Source: Bacteroidota bacterium
GTDB lineage: Bacteria; Bacteroidota; Bacteroidia; AKYH767-A; OLB10
Assembly: GCA_016714005.1 (NCBI GenBank)
Contig: JADJOA010000007.1
Location: 124,001 to 188,000 of the forward strand
Length of the DNA stretch: 64,000 nt
Direction: 5' to 3'
How positions within the stretch are numbered: the stretch's first letter is position 1; every line of letters begins with the position of its first letter. The notes below the pieces were generated by a model. The model did not search any database, was not told the DNA's origin, and saw only the letters and a list, made by a program, of their open reading frames with translations. Positions 49,258 to 60,326 of the stretch are shown here, piece after piece. A program made the translations under genes and the position numbers.

Positions 49258-49751
49258 TTATTTTTCAATTTCTATTACGTTAAGGTCATTAATTGTTTTC
49301 CCCTCAATGCTAAACTTTAACATGGTTCTCAATTTATGAAATCCATGCCTGCCTGCTGCACCAGATTTAAATGCAACAAGTTGTTTATTGCTTTATCACG
49401 ACTTACTTTTAAAATATGTGAATGTCCACATATAAAAATATCGGGTAGTTGGGCCAATAGCTTTTCTTTAATTCCCTTAGCATATGCACCAGGGTAACCA
49501 CCAATATGAGTTATAAACACTTTAAGGTTTTCACAGTGAAAAATTTCTGTTTCTTTAAAAGCACTTCTTATTTCATACCCATCTATGTTACCATAAACAG
49601 CTCTAATCGGTTTAATTTTTTCAATTTCATTAATAACACTCAGTGTTCCAATATCGCCTGCATGCCAAACTTCATCGGCAGTTGCCGCATGTCTTAAAAT
49701 AACCTCATCAACATACCCATGTGTATCAGAAACAAGGAGTATTTTTTTCAT
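49258..49751 (-). CDS. YfcE-like metallophosphoesterase, one frameshift
   Basis: A calcineurin-fold phosphodiesterase of about 164 residues. Metal ligands: LLVSDTHGYVDE, WHAGDIG, YGNIDG, FITHIGGYPG, and ICGHSHILK. Start is MKKILLVSDTHG at 49751, since the longer frame adds an unrelated leader. The frame is lost near 49370 (AATC-TGGTGCA). Restoring a C gives NPGAAGRHGFHKLRTMLKF and an end at 49258-49260. Cleaves phosphodiesters in vitro; physiological substrate unknown. It is convergent with DUF4293. Confidence 0.86.
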
Positions 49752-49860
49752 ACTGAATTTATCTTGCAAATTAACTAATGGAAATAGGAACTCGTAATTC
49801 TTGAAAGTAAATATTTTGCAAACAATCAAAATTAATAATGCTAATATTAGATTTGCCCAT

Positions 49861-50774
49861 GTGAAAGCAACAGTAATTAAATCAACCGGGAGTAATATTA
49901 CAGTTCGTGATGATGCGGGGGAAATTTACCTGTGTAAAAATAAAAGGTAATTTTAGGATTAGAGATATTGAAGCTACTAATCCTGTTGCTGTTGGTGATG
50001 TGGTTGATGTAGAATTGCGTGACCACACTCATTTTATTACTGGTGTGCATGAGCGCAAAAATTACATCATCAGAAAATCTGTTAAACTCAGTAAGCAAGT
50101 GCAAATACTTGCAGCCAATATTGATACGGCTTATGTTATTGCCACATTGGTTTTGCCAAGAACATCAACAGGTTTTATAGACCGTTTTCTGGCAACTGCC
50201 GAAGCTTACAACATTAAGGCAGGGATTATTCTTAATAAAATTGATTTATTGGAAAAGGACTTATTGGAAGAGGCAAAGGAGCTAAGAGAACTATATACAT
50301 TGTTAGGTTATAAAGTTTTTTTGTGTCGGCTTTAATGTCAACGACATGAAATTACTTGGTGACGAAATAACTGGCAAGGTTAATTTATTTTCGGGTCATA
50401 GTGGTGTAGGTAAATCTACATTGATTAATGCTTTAATTCCCGGACTTGATCTAAAAACAGGACAAATCTCTCTGCAACATTCAACAGGAAAGCACACCAC
50501 AACTTTTGCAGAAATGCACGCATTATCAATGGGTGGTTATATAATAGATTCTCCCGGAATAAGAGAGTTTGGTATTTTTGATTTTGACAAATACAATGTC
50601 TCACATTATTTTCCTGAAATGTTTAAGCTGTTACCTCAGTGCCGTTATAACAACTGTACGCATACCACCGAAAATGGCTGTGCGGTAATAAAAGCTTTGG
50701 AGCAGGGCGACATTGCCGAATCGAGATACAGGAATTATGTGAGTATTTTAAATAACGAAGATTTTTATAAGTAA
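49861..50774 (+). CDS. rsgA: Ribosome small-subunit-dependent GTPase A, two frameshifts
   Basis: Checks late assembly of the 30S subunit. About 304 residues. Circularly permuted GTPase: OB fold (KIKGNFRIRDIEATNPVAVGD), then G4 LNKIDLL, G1 GHSGVGKSTLINALIP, G3 DSPGIREF and a C-terminal Zn-binding region with QCRYNNCTHTTENGCAV. The GTG start at 49861 precedes KATVIKSTGSN. An extra A near 49935 and a break near 50330-50345 split the frame. Four genes follow at short spacing or overlap (dtd, TPR), so it heads a small operon. Confidence 0.92.
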
Positions 50775-50779
50775 ATGTT

Positions 50780-51229
50780 ATGAGGGTGCTTATTCAGCGT
50801 GTTTTAAAATCAGAACTTGTTATTGAAAACAAAGTTTATGCGCTAATTGAAAACGGGCTTTTGGTTTTTTAGGAATTGAAGATTCAGATGGAGCTGAAGA
50901 TGTGGAATGGCTGTGTAATAAAATTATTAACCTTAGAATTTTTAATGACGATAGAGTGTTATGAATAAAAGCGTTTTAGAGATTGGTGGGGAAATTTTAC
51001 TAGTATCTCAGTTTACGCTTCATGCGAGTACAAAAAAGGAAACAGACCCAGCTACATACGTGCTGCAAGACCTGAAACAGCAACGCCTTTGTATAATAAA
51101 ATGATCTCTGTTTTAAAACAGAGTATTCCTGATAAAATAAAAACAGGTGTATTTGGTGCTGATATGAAAATTAGCCTGATTAATGACGGACCAGTAACAA
51201 TTTTTATTGATAGTAAAAACAGGGAATGA
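50780..51229 (+). CDS. dtd: D-aminoacyl-tRNA deacylase, frameshifted
   Basis: Removes D-amino acids from tRNA. About 149 residues. Start MRVLIQRVLKSELVIENKV, then LVFLGIEDSDG, LVSQFTLHASTKKGNRPSY (catalytic region) and NDGPVTIFID (Gly-cisPro motif). No long open frame remains, because bases are lost near 50868 (GGTTTTTTAGG), 50960 and 51040, all at short runs. The stop TGA overlaps the next start ATG. It begins 5 bases after rsgA. Confidence 0.85.
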
Positions 51230-52762
51230 TGAGTTTTTTTAATCCGCCAATTTATTCTCAATTCTCTATGAGAACATTAGCCATAACGGTTGTTTGCTTT
51301 TTATTTTCTTTTCCAGTCTCAAAAAAGGCTTTAGCAAGTTTTGATTTTAACGACAATTGTCAGAAAGCTTACACTGAAATTTTTCAGTTGCGATTTAGCA
51401 CTGCCAATGCATTGATTGTTGCTGAAGAAAAAAACAATCCTGAAAACAAAATACCTTCATATCTCAGGCATTATATGCTTTTCTACAAATCGTTTATAAG
51501 TGAGGAGCAAAAAGATTTTATTGCGTTAAAAAAAAGCCACCAGCAAATGCTAACTTATTTGCATGAAGAGGACGAAAATTCTCCTTATTACCTTTACTGT
51601 AAAGCCGAGACAGAAATTACCATGTCGTTTCTTAAAATTAAAAATAAGGAATATGTTTCGGGCGCAGTAGCATTGAGGCGAGGCTATAAAATGCTGGAAG
51701 AAAACAAACAAAAGTTTCCTTCATTTAAGCCCAATTTAAAGCTCTGGGTAATACATGCCTTTATAGGCGCTGTTCCTCAAAACTATGCCTTGGCTTTTAA
51801 AAATTGCAGGCATGTACGGCACTATTAAGCAAGGAATAAATGAGTTAGGCGATTTGTTTTACTCAACCTCTATTCCTTCATCACCTTACAAATTCCTTAA
51901 TACAGAGGCTCAGTTTGTTTTCATATTTTCTAAACAGTACTTGCAAAAAAAATGAAATGAACTTGCAGCTATTTACGAAAAGGTAAACCCTGCAGATGGA
52001 CCCTTACAACTTTTTGCAAAGATGAATTATCATTATTACAGATATAATGGTGATAAAGTACTGGCAATTTTAGCAGAGCGAAAAAAACTTAAGTATGATT
52101 ACCCTTTGCATTACCTTGATTATATGGAAGGACTTGCGCGGTTGAATAAACTAGATACTACATCATCAATTTATTTTTACAAGTACATCAATAATTTTAA
52201 AGGCACAGGGTTTATAAAATCTGCTTATCAGAAAATAGCATGGATGGATTTGATTTTAGGGAATAAAAAAAAATATGAGGAAACAATTTTAAAAGTGCAA
52301 ACCTCAGGAAACGACTTTACCGATGAAGATAAACAAGCACAGAAAGAATCAGAGAACAAATCTATTCCTAATGTATATTTATTGCGGGCAAGAGTTTTGT
52401 TTGATGGAGGTTATTTCAATGAGGCATTATATCAGTTGTCTGATAAACCCCATGGCACTTTCAGTACTATTAAGGAAAGCTTAGAATTGAATTATCGTCT
52501 TGCTCGAATCTATGACAAAACTCGCAATAATAAACAGGCTATAAATTTTTATGAGGCAACAATCAGGGCTGGTGAAAAAACCACGTACTATTATGCAGCC
52601 AATGCAGCTTTACAGGCGGGTATTATGTGTGAAAATTTAAAGGATTCGGTCAATGCTATTTCTTATTACAAACGAGCACTTGCTATGCGAAACCATGAGT
52701 ACCAAAACTCGATTGACCAAAAAGCAAAAGCCGGGTTAAACCGGCTTGGCAAACAAGAATAA
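51226..52762 (+). CDS. Secreted TPR-like protein, frameshifts
   Basis: About 512 residues. A signal-like segment (MRTLAITVVCFLFSFPVSKKALA; this start is at 51268) is followed by alpha-helical repeats; the C-terminal part (VYLLRARVLFDGGYFNEALYQLS, SLELNYRLARIYDKTRNN, AANAALQAGIMCENLKDSVNA) forms clear TPR units. Frame changes lie near 51805-51830 and 51945. The 51826-52020 stretch reads MYGTIKQGINELGDLFYSTS in another frame. Found in many Bacteroidota genomes; function unknown. It begins at the dtd stop and probably shares its operon. Confidence 0.75.
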
Positions 52763-52767
52763 TATTT

Positions 52768-55669
52768 TTAGTTAACCGAAAACTTTGTTTGTGTTGAACT
52801 TCCGTTTCCGTTTATAATTAAATAGTACATTCCTTTTGGTGGATTTTTAAGTGCTACTTCTTTTATGGCTGACTGGCTTAAGCAGTTAAATTCCTCCCTA
52901 TAGATTTCAGATCCAAATTGCGACACAACGCTAATAGTAACCAAACCCTTATTCTCACAATTTATTTTTACTCTAAATAAACCCTTATTAGGATTTGGAA
53001 AAAGCTCAATAGGGGGTAGCACTTTCTTTTTAGTTACCTCAATCGTTTTACTTATTTCGTAGTGTCCGTTAAAATCAAATTGTTTTAACCTGTAGTACTG
53101 TTTTGTATTGGTGTTTACACCTACATCTGTATAAAAATACTTGTGCTCAACATTAGAGGTGATGTTGCCTTTTATTTTGGCAATGGTTTCAAAATCTGAA
53201 GCATTATTACTTCTTTCAAGTAAAAAATAATCATTGTTTAATTCTGATGCTGTTACCCATTCTAAAATATTTTTTTCCCCTTCGCGCATTCCTGTAAAAC
53301 TTGTAAGCTCTACAGGTAACGGGCTAACAATAGTAATGGTTACTAATCCGGTATCGCAAAGTGAAGGGCTTCTGTTATCGCAAATCAGGTATGTAAAAGT
53401 TACTGTTCCTCTGAAAGAGCCCGGGTTGTAATCAAAAGTTCCGTTGCTTCTGAAGGTAATACTGCCATAAGCAGGTGATGTTAATAACGAAAACGTAACC
53501 AGATCGGCATCAGGTTCATCATCATTGCTCCCAACACTATTTGAATAAACGGCACTTCCATTTGATGAGTAATTATCATCAGCAGCTAATGGCGAAACAG
53601 TTTGCATAAACAAACGTTCGGGTTCTGTCTATAAAACAACCATTGTTAGCTTTTACTCTAAAGGTGTAAACCCCGGCACTAATTGGTGTAAGAGTTAAAG
53701 CAGGCAAGAGAGAATTAATATGCTGATAAGTTCCTCCAGAAAATGTTCCTCCTGAACTGTATGCAACTGAATCTAAATTTGTGAAGGGCGCCACTAATTC
53801 CAAAAATCCGTTGGTACCGCATGTAGGATGATGTACAACTGGCGAATTAAATGTTGGATTCACTGTCATATTAATAGTAAACGTATCTATACATGCAGGA
53901 GTAATTGTTCTAATACCGTAATAAATACCTGATGATGTTGCCGATACTACTGATGAAAATGAGGAATTATAATAAGTGTAACCCGGTCGCACACTATTGA
54001 GTGTAGAAAAAGTGTATGATGATGCACAGTGTATTATTGTTGTATCTACAGGATAACTGCATGTTAATGGAACTACAATGGATGTAGTTGTGGGTCCATA
54101 TAAAGGGCAACCGTTTACATCTGTGCCCGATGGTTGGGAGTAAACCGTAAGATTACTTCCTGAAAAATATCCTCTGTAAATGCTATTAGCCTGATTTGAA
54201 ATTACATTACTGCATAGCAATTCTACACATTCTGCAGTTGCCACTGCTCTAAATTTGAATGCCGAAACGTTGTTTGGAATTACATTGGTTAATCTTCCAC
54301 CAGCTGCAGAAGTTGCGCCAATTCCTATCCTTAATCTCAAAACCCTTGAAGCCGAAACATATTCTCCCTGATCATCGCCCGATGCGTCAGTTTTTACACC
54401 GGTATTTGGGCCAGATAAAACCTCAATTGAGCCAGCAACGTAATCAGCATTAAAAGGGATTGTGTCATAAACTATAATATTTGTGGCAGTATCACTTCCA
54501 AGGTTTTGAACAGAAATGTTGTACTCAATTGTATCGCCCGGTAATGTAGTGCCGCCATTAATGTCTGCAGCTGTTTTTATCAAACGTAAATCAGGTTCAT
54601 ACACATCAATTGCAAAGTGAACAACCTGAGTGTAGAAATTTTCTCCACCTGTAGATTCTCTAAGCGTAACCGATGTTTGGTTATTGGTAAGAAAATTTTT
54701 TGCTGCATTATTTGGCACAAAAATATCAGCATCAAAACCCAGTGTATTTGTATAATAAGGAACCCGCGATGTAACATTTGCTCCATTGTTTGTAATGGTA
54801 CTGTTGTAAATATTATTGGAAGGATTTGACACATCGCTTATTGGATTAAAAACACCAATGCCATCATTAAATAACAAACTATCTCCGGTAGATCCTCTGT
54901 CGCCATCGTGCGTTACATGCCCCACCTCAAAAGAAATTGGTCCTGCAATGGGGGTTTGAAATCCGGACAATGTTATATTATTTTGATTAGTAGTATTAAT
55001 ACAATTTAATCCATCAAACACAGCAAGGTTTCTAAGGTTGGAGTAATCATTTCGATATGCTACCACTATTGTCCAACCTGCCGAAATATTAAGGCGGTTT
55101 ACTCTTGTTACCAAATTAGCAACAGTATATAGTCCCCTGCCTCCCGATTGTACCAGTGAAGTTACATTTTTATAGCAGAAGTAGTTAGTATGTCCGCCCG
55201 CGCCTGCATTATCAATTAATGTATCTGCTTTCATTTTGGTATAGGTTGAAGACCCCGCTATTTTCAAGTAAATACTATCGCGCTTTGCATAATTTGGTGT
55301 AGAGCCACTATTGGTAACGTCACTTCCCCAATACAAACCGGCCCATGTAATTTCACTGCATATGGGTAATTTTAAACTATCGCTGCTTGAGCTGAAAGTG
55401 CTTGGATCCAAATCAATCTCTATAACTGAGTTTGAATCTGCATTATTATTTGTAGTTCCGGCAGGAGGTAATTCCATTCTGCTTGCCGGGCAGGTGGGGG
55501 CATTGTTGCACGTTACCATACTATTGGTTACATAAACAATATTTCCCTTTTGTGTTACTCCATACCTTAGCCTTAATGGCACAACCACCTGCGAAAATAC
55601 CTCGAGAGTTAAGGTAAGTAAAGCTGTAACTAATACCGAGTTTTTGAGTAACTTATTTGATAAACACAT
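52768..55669 (-). CDS. Large surface protein with DUF11-like repeat and T9SS sorting domain, one frameshift
   Basis: About 967 residues. Signal peptide (ends LTLEVFSQ), a long beta-sandwich N-terminal half (PSTFSSSSDSLKLPICSEI, GVGNxVTHDGDRGSTGD-like), a DUF11 repeat (LRLIKTAADINGGTTLPGDT, ATNIIVYDTIPFNADYVAGSI), a PKD/Ig-like region (YSSNGSAVYSNSVGSNDDEP), and a T9SS C-terminal domain (LFPNPNKGLFRVKINCENKG to STQTKFSVN). The frame is lost near 53600 and resumes as ANCFA-ADDNYSSNG. Predicted adhesin or structural surface protein. A hairpin lies directly upstream of the start codon. Confidence 0.82.
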
Positions 55670-55672
55670 TTT

Positions 55673-55691
55673 CTACTTTGTTTTAAAGTAG
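55673..55691 (-). promoter_or_regulatory. Hairpin immediately before the adhesin start codon
   Basis: CTACTTT / AAAGTAG, a 7-bp perfect stem with a loop of GTTTT (plus strand), ending 3 bases before the ATG of the 55669 gene. It is not followed by a T run. It may affect translation start or mRNA stability, which is inference. Confidence 0.3.
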
Positions 55692-55758
55692 AGTATAACG
55701 AAGCTTATGAAATTACGTTTCCAAATAAAAAACTACACAGATGTAAGAAATTTTGAAA

Positions 55759-56462
55759 TTACATATCAAAAAGCTCTCTTAAACCTTTAGCATCTCTGTA
55801 TCCTTCAGCAGTCATTACTAACTTCCCATTTTTATATACGAGGAAAACCGGAATTTCAGTTACGCCAAGTTGTTTAGCAAGTTGTTCGTTTTTGTCTTTT
55901 TCAATTTGTAAAAAAATAAGTTTTCCCTCATATTCATGTGTAAGGTTTTTTAAATCAGGATTCATTTTTATGCATGGTGCACACCACTTGGCATAAACGT
56001 CAACAATTACTTTTTTGTTCGATGTAACAATTTTATCGTACTCATCTTTTAGCATTCCAATAGAGGTTGAAGCATTCGGTTTTTCTACAGGCATGTTTAA
56101 ACTTGTCCAATTACTGTAGCCACCATCAAGGTCGTACACAATTTTAAATCCTGCTTTTCTGAAATAATCGCACGCTCTGGCACTTCTGGCACCTGAGTAG
56201 CAATAAACAAAAAGAGGCTTTTCTTTATCAAGATACTTTGATCGGTTTTTAAATCATCACTATTGATGTTCATGCTTAAAGCACCCTTCAAATATCCACG
56301 CTGAAATTCTTCAGGAGTTCGCACATCAACCAATTGCGCTTCTTTTACTTCGGCTAATTTTTTTTGAAATGCATCTGGCTTTAATAAGTTCTCCTGCTGG
56401 CTTGATGCGTTTTTACAAGCTGATACCATTATCAGCATTACTACAATTAATGTTTTTATACT
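55759..56462 (-). CDS. Rhodanese + thioredoxin lipoprotein, 5' end lost, frameshifts
   Basis: About 230 residues. A hydrophobic, lipobox-bearing segment (TLIVVMLIMVSACKN) is followed by a rhodanese domain (LVDVRTPEEFQRGYLKGA) with a C-type active site in FVYCYSGARS-like sequence (in another frame), and a thioredoxin domain with WCAPC in VDVYAKWCAPCIKMNPDL. The frame changes near 56235 and in 56097-56139. Likely a periplasmic thiol or persulfide relay. Its expected start (MKNSIKTLIVV-like) is missing, and the frame runs directly into an ABC transporter ATPase upstream. Confidence 0.7.
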
Positions 56463-57050
56463 GTTTCCGTTTTTGTGTATTTCTTCAAACAGAACCATAA
56501 TTTCTTCTGATGTTTTTGAGTCTAAATTTCCGTTGGGCTCATCAGCAAGAATTATAGCGGGGTTGTTTACCAGCGCTCTTGCAACAGCCACACGTTGCCT
56601 TTGTCCTCCTGATAATTCATTCGGCTTGTGGGTTTTTCTGTCATCAAGCCCCACACTTTTTAAAGAGTTAGTGGCTCTTTCAATCCTATCAGAGTTAGAT
56701 ATGCCTGCATATACCAGCGGCAAAGCAACATTTTCTAAAGCGGTTGAGCGGGGGAGGAGGTTAAAAGTCTGAAACACAAAACCAATTTCTTTATTCCTGA
56801 TTTCTGCTAATTCATTATCACTCATTTTAGAGACATCGGTTCCTTTAAGAATGTAGTTACCGCTGGTTGGTGTATCAAGGCACCCAAGTATATTCATTAA
56901 GGTAGATTTGCCTGAGCCCGATGCCCCCATTAAAGCAACATATTCGTTTTTATAAATGTTAGTGGTAATAGATCGCAGAGCGTATATCAATTCAGAGCCT
57001 ACTCTGTACTCACGCGAAATATTTTTTAATTCAATTATTTTCTCCTTCAT
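56460..57050 (-). CDS. MacB/LolD-type ABC transporter ATPase, truncated C-terminus, fused in frame
   Basis: About 197 residues of an ABC ATPase: Walker A GASGSGKST, Q-loop FQTFNLLPR, signature LSGGQRQRVAVARAL, Walker B IILADEPNGNLDS, D-loop. The sequence leaves family homology right after EEIHKNGN, before the H-loop (VTHE), and continues in frame into the rhodanese lipoprotein. Without the switch His and C-terminal helices it would not be a working ATPase. Permease partners are absent nearby. This is either a deletion or assembly join. Confidence 0.8.
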
Positions 57051-57084
57051 ATTGGCACTAAAATTAAAAATATTCTTATTGGAC

Positions 57085-57876
57085 TTAATACCTCAGTACA
57101 AAATGTTGTTTACTAAAGTTTGGGTTAATAAAAACAATACCCATAAAAAACAAATCAATACTTACAGTGGTTCTGTTGTTTTCGCAAATTTCTTTCCATG
57201 CCGTTTTCATTTCACTGCTCCAGTTTATGTCATCAAAAACAAAACAAGTGTTCTCGGTTGCTTTTTCAAGTAACAGTTTAAAATAATTTATTGTTGGAAG
57301 ATATTGATGATTGCCATCTATAAATGCAAAATCAAAAGACTCAATACTTCTAAGTAATTTTGGTAAATGCTCTTCAAAAGAACCGCTGATAAAATTGACG
57401 TTTTGAAAATTTAATTTGTGAAGATTTTCTTTTGCTAATTGACTTACTTCATCACTTCCTTCAATAGTGTAAATTTTTTTCGGATTTGCAGATGCAATAT
57501 AAGCTGTGCTGATTCCAAGAGATGTTCCTAATTCGATTATAGTTTGTGCATTTAAGTAATTGCAAAGCCTGTAAAGTAGGGTTGCATATTTTTTGTTTTT
57601 TGCGGATGTTGCAGCTATCTCTGAAATCATCCGAACTTTTTTAGTTCCAGTAATTGAACCTGCGCCTAAATCGGTAAAACTTATTTCTGTTTTATCCTTT
57701 AAAAGAGACTGCCTTAAATTTTCTATTTCAATGCTTTTTGTAGTGGTATCTTTACTGCTAATAACTTTATTGTAGAGATTAAAAACAAAAGGGGAATGAA
57801 TGTGATGCGCATTACCGGCAGAAAGATAATAGCGCAAATAATCAGTAAGTAAAGAAACAGTAGTGCTAAATTGCAA
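57085..57876 (-). CDS. Class I SAM-dependent methyltransferase (O-methyltransferase-like)
   Basis: 263 residues. The SAM motifs are TIIELGTSLGISTAYIA (motif I), KIYTIEGSDEVSQLA (motif II) and FDFAFIDGNHQYLPTINYF, FVFDDINWSSEMKTAW. The order and acidic/His content resemble the group 3 catechol-type O-methyltransferases. The start is TTG at 57876, since no in-frame ATG lies before the first hydrophobic helix. It begins 3 bases after the preceding gene. Substrate unknown. Confidence 0.85.
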   Translation of the reverse strand: MQFSTTVSLLTDYLRYYLSAGNAHHIHSPFVFNLYNKVISSKDTTTKSIEIENLRQSLLKDKTEISFTDLGAGSITGTKKVRMISEIAATSAKNKKYATLLYRLCNYLNAQTIIELGTSLGISTAYIASANPKKIYTIEGSDEVSQLAKENLHKLNFQNVNFISGSFEEHLPKLLRSIESFDFAFIDGNHQYLPTINYFKLLLEKATENTCFVFDDINWSSEMKTAWKEICENNRTTVSIDLFFMGIVFINPNFSKQHFVLRY

Positions 57877-57879
57877 AGC

Positions 57880-59365
57880 TCAGAGCGTAATTTTAATGAG
57901 TGTTAAATTTTTACGTTGCCAGCAAGGCACTACTATTTCGTTTTCAGAAACTTGTTTGCCAGAACGAGGAATAATTAAAATACGGTCTTCGGGTTTAGTA
58001 ATAGGTTTTTCTTCGGGCTTTCCATCTTTTGAAACAGAAAATAATTTAACTGCATTTGTTTTATCCAGGTCATCGTTGTAAACAAAATTTATTTTTTCTT
58101 CAGTTATTGCTGGAATAAAAGAAGAATATACACCATAATCATCTGTAGAAACCTGTGTTTTTTCTCAAAACGGTGTTCCAATGAATAGTGCCATCTGCAT
58201 TAACGGAAAAAATGGCGGCATTTTCAAAATGATATTCTACTCGCCTCACATAAGTTTGAGAAAAATAATCGTAATAAGAAAATTCACTGGTGTAAGCTAC
58301 CTCGGCAATAATTACTGCACCACCATCACTTCTTAAAATAACCTTTTTCAATGGTGTAGTTTTGAAGTTGATACGGATTAGAATCTAATATTTCTGTGTT
58401 TTGAAGTTTGGCTTTTTCTCCTTCCGAAATGGGTTGTTTTTTTTTAGTTCAGGTGCTAAATCAGCATCTAATTTTTGTCGTGCAACAAACAAGCCCGATG
58501 AACCTGGTGGGCGCTCATTGTAAAAGCCTGATAGAACAATATCATTACGTGTAAAATCGTAAGTTAAATAGTTGCCGTCTAACATTAAGTTGTTGTTGTT
58601 TAAAGAATATTCTTTACCAAGCTGCTGGTTATGTTTTGCAACATACATAAGATAATTAACCCATTTCTTTTTTGTAGTAAATTTTTCTTTGGTGTGATTA
58701 CTTCCTAAAACAACAAAATCGCCTAAATCTGAAAGTGCCCAGCCTTCAAAATAAAAATTTTTTTCAGGATAGTTTATATTAATTTTGCTTGTGTTAATTA
58801 TTTGAAAATTATTGTTGGTGATTACCGCGTGCAAAGTTTGAGTATCATCTTTTTTTATTTCGTTTTGAATAAAAGCATACTTAGTTTTATCATGAGAGAC
58901 GGCAATTTTTATTTTATCTAGTTCGCTTAGGTCAGTAAAGTTTAACTCAGCAATTTTTAATTTTTCGCTCAATTTATTTTTGCTGTTTAAGCTATGGGCG
59001 AAAATTGTAACCAAATTCTTTTCAAAATTAATTTCGGTATAGCAAAGAACCAGTTCCCCATTACCAAATGCAATATTTTCTATCGGTATATCATCGTCCT
59101 TTTTTGCAAATAAACGACCCCACTTTTCATTCAACTCAAAATCGTAGTAAGTAATTTTATACTTTCTGCTTCTGAATCCTACTTTATCTTTATCTATATC
59201 GAAAGAAATATTGCTTTGTAAAAGAAAGAAACCGTCCTGGTCTTGCCCGGCAATTTTTACAAAATCAAGAGAGGTGTTGTCAATGTTTTTGGGAGCGAAT
59301 TTTATTGATTGTGCAATTAAACAACAATGGAACAAAGGTGATAGAAACAAAAAAAGAAATTTCAT
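57880..59365 (-). CDS. Secreted protein of unknown function, two frameshifts
   Basis: About 495 residues when joined. Signal peptide (MKFLFLFLSPLFHCCLIAQ; the ATG at 59365 is preferred over 59383), a mostly beta-rich body (YDFELNEKWGRLFAKKDD, IHWNTVLRKN), and an end ERKNLTLIKITL region with PRSGKQVSENEIVV. It is not a known family to me. The frame breaks near 58365 and 58150. The end is TGA at 57880-57882. It is followed by the methyltransferase gene after 3 bases. Confidence 0.65.
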
Positions 59366-59395
59366 GCTCTTATAACAACGCATAAATTCTATTAT

Positions 59396-60291
59396 TTATG
59401 CGTTAAAAACTGAAGTTTTTTTGTGCCTTTCGTATAGCAAGTGAATCAACCCATCGCTTAATCCAATTTGCGGAACAATTATTTTGTCAATGTTGGCATG
59501 TTTCATTATAGTTAAAAAAATTTTAGCTGCAGGTACTATAACATCAGCCCTATCAGGGTTTAAACCCAGTTGACTAATGCGCTCTTCATACGAAAGCATC
59601 TGCAACTGCTCGTAAAGTTCGCGCAGGTTTTCGTAGTTAAGTGGTTTTGATTCGCGCTTCTTCAGCATTTTAAAAATTTTGTTAATGTTTCCGCCCGATC
59701 CAATTGCTATAATAGGATGATATCCTTTTACATTTTCTCTAATCCATTCTTTAAATTCCTGCCAATATTCTCTCTCAATTTTATTATGCAACAAACGAAT
59801 AGTGCCTACATTAAAGGATTTAGACGCAATGGATTTACCTTTTGAAAAAAGTGTAAGTTCTGTACTCCCCCGCCAACGTCTACATATAAGTAAGAAGCCG
59901 AATTGTCTAAATGCTCAGCAATATGGTTGGAATAAACAATTTCAGCTTCAAACTTTCCGCTTATAATTTCCAAGTTAAGCCCCGCTTCGTTTTTAACACG
60001 TTCTATAATTTCTGCACCATTAGTGGCTTCGCGCATGGCAGATGTTGCACAAGCACGATAATCAACAGCGTCAAAAACATTAATGAGTAATTTAAACGCT
60101 TTCATTGTGTGTACCAGTTTGTGCGCTTTTTCTCCCGAAATTCTTCCATGTAAAAAAGCATCCTCTCCTAATCGAATGGGAATGCGTATAAGTTCGTTTT
60201 TCTTTAAAACCGGTTCTCCATCTTGTTCAAAAACATGGCATAACATTAACCGTACAGCATTTGAGCCTACATCTACCGAAGCAAATCTCAT
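59396..60291 (-). CDS. ppx: Exopolyphosphatase/GppA family phosphatase, one frameshift
   Basis: Degrades polyphosphate or pppGpp to phosphate. About 298 residues. Actin-fold motifs: FASVDVGSNAVRLML at the start, RACATSAMREATNG, VDVGGGS-type in the joined region (YVDVGG then SIELTL-like), and IIAIGSGGNINKI. The frame changes near 59805 and 59870. It lies 35 bases after ppk1 in the same direction, the usual polyphosphate operon order. Confidence 0.87.
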
Positions 60292-60326
60292 GTTTGATTG
60301 TTTGCCTCTAAGAAAATTAAATCCAT

